A stretch of 25,691 nucleotides of DNA. Source: Gnetum montanum (taxonomy: Eukaryota; Streptophyta; Gnetopsida; Gnetales; Gnetaceae). The notes beneath the pieces are model-generated. The model made no database searches, was not told the origin of the DNA, and saw nothing but the letters and a program-made list of their open reading frames with translations. The translations under genes were made by a program, and so were the position numbers. Location of the stretch: assembly GCA_015680685.1 (NCBI GenBank), contig MNCI01025456.1, positions 1,014,415-1,040,105 of the forward strand, read 5' to 3'. Shown here piece after piece: positions 19,748 through 25,691 of the stretch; the stretch's first letter is position 1; each line of letters starts with the position of its first letter.

Positions 19748-20225
19748 CATCATCATCATCATCATCATTAGCCTAGCCTTATCCCAATAAAATGGGGTTA
19801 ACTACATAAGTTCTTTTTTACCATTTACCTCTATGAAGAGCTAGATCTTTGTTTATTTCCAATTTCTTTAAATTATCTTAATTGTTTTTTCCCATGTCTT
19901 TTTGGTCTTCCTTTTAGTGGCTTTTCTAGAACCTTAATGTAGCAACTTTTTTTATAGGCTCATTATTTGATCTTCTTTACACATGTTCAAACCATCTAAG
20001 ATGTCATTCTTGTAACTTATTTAAGATAAAACTCACTCCAAATCTTTCTCGAATGTCTATATAGTGTAATTTTTATCTTTTGGTAACATTCAATATCCAT
20101 CTAAGTATTCACATTTTTGCTACTCTAGTTTGTTGTTCATGCCTCTTTTGTATTGTCTAACATTTAGCACTATATAAGATAGTAGGCCTAATTGCTATCT
20201 TGTTAAGTTTTTCATTTAGTTGAAA
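19748..20225 (-). mobile_element. 3' end of an RTE-clade LINE (5'-truncated)
   Basis: On the minus strand the sequence ends in (ATG)7 (19768-19748), preceded by the 'ccccattttattgggataaggct' tail common to plant RTE LINEs. Upstream, a broken frame reads IAIRPTILYSAKC, VAKM, ILRWILNV, IDIRERFGVS, then NKLQE and HLRWFEHV followed by RRS (about 20200 to 19965). This matches the C-terminal end of RTE reverse transcriptase proteins. Stops replace several residues. Homology stops near 20225, so the copy is 5'-truncated as is usual for LINEs. Mobilising activity is gone. Confidence 0.85.
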
Positions 20226-21480
20226 AGTAAATAGTAGGTTCTTATTTTATTAGAGGCATTTTCTAACATATTAATATCTCCACAAATTAATCAAATAACA
20301 TAAGAAAGGCCATTATTAAGTTGAGTTCAATGTAGAGCTCTTTCTTGGGAATTATATGAATCACATATACTATAGATACCAAACATTAAGCCAAAAACAT
20401 TTAGATTCTAAATATCTCTATTTCTTGAAATAAAACTAAAATCAATGATGCAAGTAGAATATTTTTTAGCAATACAAATAAGAACATCATCTTTTCAAAC
20501 TTTATGATTTGTAAAAAAAAAGCAACTTTATTTAGGCATAAAAAATTAGCTATTAAAGTCAAATTAGAACACCTGTTTTAATTTGTGAAGATACAAAAAA
20601 TTCAAATTTTGACAATGATATTGAATAATAGTTTATTATTGGGGGTCTAATAATCCAAGAGATGAATTTTATGAGGTTGCAATGCCTAGCTTGGTTCCCT
20701 CTTCAACATCTATGATAGAATAAAATGAATTAACCTATTCAAAATTAAAGAATCCGCTTACAACTTTGACAAGTAATATTCTTCGTAGTTCATGAGATTT
20801 TTCAATTTAGAATTGTTGCATAAAATGCATTACTTCATTCCCTGTAAGTATGAGAACCTCTTGAAATCATTGTATATATCATTCTTAAGAACTTGAGGTG
20901 CTTCTTGGACAATAAAAATTAAAGGTGGTACCTACTTTCACTAGCTTAAGTCTATCCATCCATCTTCTTCTAAAACTTTATTTGAAGAATTTTTTAAAAA
21001 TAGCTTTTGCTTCTTTAATTTCTTTTACTAATTTAACTTGAGTAGCTCTTTTGGTGATTGATTTAGGAGAGTTAAATACCTTTTGAGATAGCTTATGATA
21101 ATAGAAACATACATTAGGAAAGGTAAGATAAGAAATTTTCTGTTCTAGAATCTTTCCTCTATATGTTAGCTCGAAAGAAAAAAAAAAAAGTTCTTTGCTT
21201 AAATCTAATTTTACACAAACCCTTTAAATTGGTTGAGCACAAAAACTACTTTTTTTTTTATAACACTATCCCAACCATAGTAGCAATATTTGTGATTAAA
21301 GGACCACGGCAAAATGAGGAGCTTAATACAATTTAACAAAATACTTTTTTGTGCTTTCTCAAGATTAAAGTATTCTTGCCATTTACATAAAACTAAAAAG
21401 GTAAACCATGGCGTATTTATTGTTGATTTCTTTGAAACTGAAAAAAAAAGGACATTGTAAACCAATATCTTAAAGCATCC
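20226..21480. other. AT-rich intergenic DNA, nothing recognised
   Basis: About 1.25 kb with homopolymer runs (near 20511, 21177 and 21248) and short open stretches only. The minus-strand open stretch of 84 residues (21465-21211) has no motif I recognise. No repeat family could be assigned by eye. Confidence 0.5.
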
Positions 21481-22080
21481 AGAAATCTTATTCTCCTAGG
21501 AAAAAACAAATAACAGAATATTTGGAATAATTTAATGAATCATCTTGCAAAGTGGAAGTGAAATGAATTTTAATAAATTGAGATCCATTTTCTGTGTAGA
21601 GTCCGGCACGGTTGAATGGCTTGATATTCATTTTTCTTGGAAAGGTGAACCCTGCAGTCTCATTCGCATCATAGCCAAATTTACGGCCTGCAAACCTGAA
21701 CTGTCATTCTCAATGAAAGTTCTACTGATATAATATCAGTGCTAGAGCAACGCGTGTTTCGGAGAAATCTGATCTGGATGGGAAATAAGAGCAGCTTTAC
21801 AATGTGATGGTATTGCTTAGAGATGCAAGTAACCACGGGAAATGCAGCAGCTGCTGCTGAATATAATTAATACAAAATCTTGGGCCTCAATCACCGTTCC
21901 GGTTGTTGGCTTCACTTAATCTCATATTGACATTTCAGGCGCGAGCGAGCCCGCGCCAAGGGGAACAAGACACAGCAGCAAATGCAAAGCCAGATCATTT
22001 ATTTTAGTTTGTGACATGAGCGTTAAACCTCAACCTCCTCCACTCACAATCTCAACACCGGCAAAACAAAACAAACAAAA
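21481..22080 (+). promoter_or_regulatory. Upstream region of the SPRTN-like gene
   Basis: The composition changes here: GC and CpG content rise, with a GC hairpin at 21938-21957 (GGCGCG/CGCGCC arms, 8-base loop). The transcription start is not determinable. Two upstream ATGs precede the main start: 21982, an 11-codon frame ending at 22014, and 22016, a frame that overlaps the main start out of phase and stops near 22093. The leader just before 22081 is A/C-rich, ending AAACAAAAATGG, a good plant start context (A at -3, G at +4). The short open frame at 21545-21733 is not supported as a gene. Confidence 0.5.
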
Positions 22081-25000
22081 ATGGCACATCTGAACGATGC
22101 AGAACTTCACGATCCATTTCCTGATATACATGCTCTCTTTTGCCATTACAATGATTTGTATTTCTACGGTGCACTGGGCGCCTGCTGTGTTCGCTGGAGT
22201 TCCAAGCGGATGACTCTGTAAGTCAGTTTTTACCTGTTCAGTATGGTTGGAATCCTCTTAAATTTAAGTAATTTGCATGACACCCAACACAGTGTATGCA
22301 TTTGCATCTTCCTGTTGTCTTCCAGGTATACACACACACACATACATATATCTGCATGTTAGTGGCGCTAAAAGCTTTTTCATTCCTCAATGGGGAGATT
22401 GGGTAGCCGAGTAGATCCAGCAGGCAAACTTACACGTTCATATTAAATGGTCCTAAATATCAGGAACCGATAATGTAGCCGTAGAAAATTAATACATGGA
22501 CTATTCTGTTGCATCCTCAGGGATTTTATTTTTAATAGGGACATAATTGTGATATTTTTGGGATTTTGCTGTTGTAGGAGATTTTTGACTGTTTTCTAAT
22601 ACCAGTTCTTGAAGTGAACCGCAATGCCTAATTTTCCATATGGGTGGGTCAGATTAGCTTCTCATAATTAGGGTTGCAAATTCTATGGTTCCTTAACAGG
22701 ACAATGACATATCTTATTATTAATGCTAAGACCACGGCTACTTTTTGAAGTTTTTCTGGTTTTGGTTAACGAGCATGTTTATGCGAAGAAAATAATAACA
22801 GTAATTGCGAATCGTATTATTGTGATGAGAACACTACAGCTTGTGGCAACTAGCAACTTTAGGAATGATTATTTGGAAGGTTGAACAATAGGGGTAGGTT
22901 CTTACTACCGGTAATACTTGGTTCGGTAATTATCAGCAACCGATTAAACCAGTTACTTTGTTAAACTGTTAAAAAATTGTTTACAGCAGGACTCAACTTA
23001 GCAACAAGTGCTAAGTGGATGTTATATTTGGAGCAAATTAAAGTGACTTCAGCCATTTTTCAGAATTTTTCTCTTGCTCTGCTCTGGTCAGACATTTTCC
23101 TTGTATCTTCTGCTTGCGTGCTCTCCTCAGCCATTTTTTTTCAGCTTATGGTGCCATTTTTTTTCCAGCTTATGGTGTAAAGAAAAATTGGATTGACCGA
23201 TTCATTTTTGACGTCTGCTGCTGCTGCTCTGCTGTACATGCACAGACATATATTATTTGACATTCATTCATTTGTATTGCCCATTTGATGCTGTTGTATG
23301 CTTGAGACCAGAGTAAATGAGGAAAGAATAAATAAATAAAGATGTTGCAATGACTTTGTTGCAAAGAAACTTGAAACAAATTTGATGCTGGTTTAGGCTA
23401 TACCTTAGCAACCAATTCTTTTATGCTCCATTTCTTTCCTACTGTGTGAAATATGATTTCTCATCCAACAGTCCTATTTAATCATTTTTAAACCCTGGAC
23501 TCTTCTTGTCTATGCCAACACAGCCTGCTTTGTGGTTGGACAGCCCCCAAAAATGGCCAGAGTCGTTTAGGGAAAGCAGATTTTATTTCTACCCAACATC
23601 TCACACTTAGCAAAATAAAGGAAGAGATTAAAATTACTAATGGCCACAGAAAGCCTTCATGACTCTTGTAATGACCTCTGCAGAATAGAGCAGATTTTGT
23701 GAAGGGCACAGTTCAAGAAGGAGATGCATTACTCATTACTCCAATTCATATGGCTTTTTATAAATAATGTTCTATTTGCGTTATCAATGTTTCCTTGTTA
23801 TCATTGAGTAGCACCTTTAATAATAATGTATCATATTTAATAATAACCCCTATTGTTAACCTTCCTTGTTAAAAAATGCTTTATGTCTTATTTAGTTTTC
23901 ATATTTTTGTTTTGGCTGAGAGGCTAACCATCAATTATAGATTGGTAATGCTAAATAATATTCCATAATCATACTTAGGGGAAGCCTATCAATAACTACA
24001 AATTTTAGATAGGTGACATTAAATAATATTCCATCCATAACACTCAAGGGGAACTTACTGATAATGCTAAATAATATTCTATCATAACACTCTAGGGAGA
24101 GCCTTTATGTAACGCTAAAGAATATTTCATCCATAACACCAACATATTTGCTTCAAGCAAATCTGTGACTCGTATGTTTATGTATTTGTGTTGCAATATA
24201 CAAGGAATGAATTTCAGAAGGGCAAGGGGAGCATGCATGGAAAACAATAATCCATGAGAATTCAGAAATATTTTCCAGCACAAGATTTATTACCAAACTT
24301 GGAATTAGTTATCCTTCTCATCATGTGATCACAATGATCTAACCAAAACTGTTATGAGATACATCGAATCTAGTAAAATGGTGATTTAGATAATTTTTAA
24401 TACAGTAGATGAACTAAAATTCAATTCAGTTTTTACAAGATTCTCTTGGCCAAATTTTAGATATATATTATAAATATATGACTAAGCTAGTTTTTAGAAC
24501 AATGATGAATCTAACATTCTGGATATGCATGTTTGAAGCCATTAGGAATCTACAGATTGCTAACTTGATGAATCAAAATTATTTGACTTTAGTACAAAGC
24601 ATAATCCTAATAACATGAACCAAAAAAATTAATTTAGGATAAATTCTGTTGCAAGTGGCGTCTGGTCAACAAAATCATTTGAGTATGCAGTGGATTTTTG
24701 AATCCTGCTTTATTTTGTCACAGTTGTGCTGGTGTTTGCCACTGCATGAAGATGGGTGGGTGTGAAATTCGACTTTCAGAACCTTTGTTGAAGTTTTGCT
24801 CTGCTACGGACGTGAAAAATACTCTGTTGCATGAAATGATTCATGCATATCTGTTCTTAAAAAATGGAAAGAATGATCATGAGTATGTGCATCCTAAGAT
24901 TCTCATGAAGTTTTGATTGTTTTTACTGTCACATGTTCATTATTTTATTCTTAGATAGGTAGTATTTCAGGAATGGAATTTAATTTTAAATGCAGTGATC

Positions 25001-25691
25001 ATGGACCATCTTTTCAGAGGATGATGAAAATAATAAATGAAAGTTCCATGACTGATCATCAGGTTGACATCAACAACCTTCATCCGTTTTTCAAATATGA
25101 ATGTAAATTGTAGCATTTAATAGTGTTTTCAACTTGTTTTTTTTTATTTATGCAGAGGCCTGTTGAGGGTTACCATGTGACCATATATCACAATTTTGTT
25201 GATGAGGTAAACAACTACAGAACTCATCATTGGAAGGTATGTGTGCATGAGGAAATTTTTATGTGAATGCTTATATTTCAAGATATTTTTTTGGTTGTCA
25301 AACAAAGTATATTTACCATAAAATTAAGCAATCTCTGATATTTTCTTGTCTCTCCCCCTCTCTTGAAATCTACTGATCTCTGTTCGAGTCAGTGCCAAAT
25401 ATGTGGAGATACGATAAAGAGGGCAATGAATCGGGAACCCTCAGCTTCAGATTGTCGTGTAAAGGTTGTTGCAATCAATGAGCTTTGCAATGATTCACAT
25501 TGCCACTGGCATCAGTAAGACACGACTCGTTCATAATCAGAACTGTAGCAATGTCATTTTCAGAAACATGAATAATGTCATATGAATACTTGCAGGCATC
25601 AGCGTACTTGTGGTGGGAGTTACATAAAGATAGCTGAGCCTCCTGATTATCGGGATAAGAGAAAGAAGAAAAGTTCCACGGTAGGTTGTTT
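22081..25691 (+). CDS. SPRTN: SprT-like (Spartan) DNA-dependent metalloprotease, 5' part
   Basis: Six exons join in frame: 22081-22217, 24724-24882, 24996-25062, 25156-25236, 25393-25514 and from 25596. Introns are GT..AG; the first is 2.5 kb. The N-terminal part (LFCHYNDLYFYGAL) and the RMTL/CAGVC junction across intron 1 follow the SPRTN pattern, as does IRLSEPLLK. The zinc site HEMIH is at 24830-24844 (residues about 81-85), the Glu being catalytic. The third zinc His lies in DHDDHGP, across the exon 2/3 junction (CAT at 25000). VEGYHVTIYHNF and RAMNREPSA follow. A zinc-binding segment uses CQIC (exon 5) and CHWHQHQRTC (exons 5/6). A Lys/Arg run (KRKKK) may be a nuclear signal. Family members cleave proteins crosslinked to DNA during replication. 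GTAGGT at 25681 may be the next donor, and the C-terminal part (PCNA- and ubiquitin-binding motifs in animals) is outside. WSS1-type proteases are the related alternative, less likely given these motifs. Confidence 0.93.
22218..24723 (+). other. Intron 1 of the SPRTN-like gene
   Basis: The donor is CT|GTAAGT and the acceptor TTGTCACAG|TT. The 2506-bp intron is AT-rich and carries no open frame I can support; short open stretches at 22977-23180, 23170-23379 and 23488-23709 have no recognised domain. It contains a degenerate tandem repeat (23946-24141). The codon split across it (CT|T, Leu) restores the family motif, so no exon is missing inside. Confidence 0.85.
23946..24141. repeat. Degenerate tandem repeat in intron 1, about 48-66 bp period
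   Basis: Four units begin near 23947, 24010, 24061 and 24109 with TAA(C/T)GCTAAATAATATTCCAT-like sequence, continue with CATAACACTC and then AGGGGAAGCCTAT-like sequence. Unit lengths are about 63, 51 and 48 bp, and the last is partial. It lies wholly within the intron. Confidence 0.7.

Noticed and set aside
21545-21733. 62-residue open frame upstream of the SPRTN-like gene
   Set aside because: No domain, no splice partner into the downstream gene, and a length expected by chance in a less AT-rich promoter region.
24698-24916. Single 72-residue open frame containing HEMIH as a stand-alone small protein
   Set aside because: The frame includes intron sequence on both sides; splicing at 24724 and 24882 joins it in phase with the other SPRTN exons.
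24971-25062. Alternative acceptor at 24970 for SPRTN exon 3
   Set aside because: Using it brings an in-frame TAA after a few codons; the acceptor at 24995 gives the DHDDHGP zinc-ligand motif.

Overview
This is plant nuclear DNA, made mostly of decayed retrotransposons, with the 5' part of one protein-coding gene at the right-hand end. The evidence is spliced exons with GT..AG junctions, AT-rich non-coding DNA, plant-type Ty3/gypsy and Copia LTR elements, a plant RTE-type LINE tail and a 2.5-kb intron. The repeat load and the heavy decay (many stops, mostly C-to-T and G-to-A changes) suggest a seed plant with a large genome. A gymnosperm is plausible, but I cannot name the species. One undetermined base at 66 lies inside a perfect inverted repeat, which points to an assembly join.

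Layout. Positions 67-10378 hold a degenerate Ty3/gypsy element on the minus strand. From right to left it has a 5' LTR (9481-10378), a tRNA-Asp-type primer-binding site, gag (9327 to about 7000), pol in the order protease, reverse transcriptase, RNase H, integrase (about 6850 to 3240), a long non-coding 3' region (658-3240) and a partial 3' LTR (67-657). The pol order and the primer suggest the Athila/Tat side of Ty3/gypsy. The two LTRs are poorly matched to each other. Positions 10379-12769 are AT-rich and contain a Copia-type LTR (12082-12448). Positions 12775-18939 are a second, better preserved minus-strand gypsy element of a related family. It has 874- and 889-bp LTRs, a perfect 5-bp target duplication (ATAAG), a primer-binding site, a polypurine tract and gag, but no pol, so it is a non-autonomous derivative. 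Positions 19019-19660 resemble Copia LTR sequence, and 19748-20225 is the 3' end of an RTE-clade LINE on the minus strand. Positions 20226-21480 hold nothing I recognise.

Gene. From 22081 to the window edge (+ strand) is a SprT-like/Spartan (SPRTN) metalloprotease gene. Six exons join in frame without a stop. They carry the HExxH zinc site, the third zinc-binding His and a C-terminal Cys/His zinc-binding segment. This family cleaves proteins crosslinked to DNA. The gene continues beyond the window.

The transposable elements show no functional link with the SPRTN gene. I found no new defence or gene-cluster system. The most notable structures are the swapped palindrome arrays upstream of the LTR TATA boxes, the pol-less but gag-bearing element, the mismatched LTR pair, and the Copia LTR with a primer-site-like motif on one side and a polypurine tract on the other.
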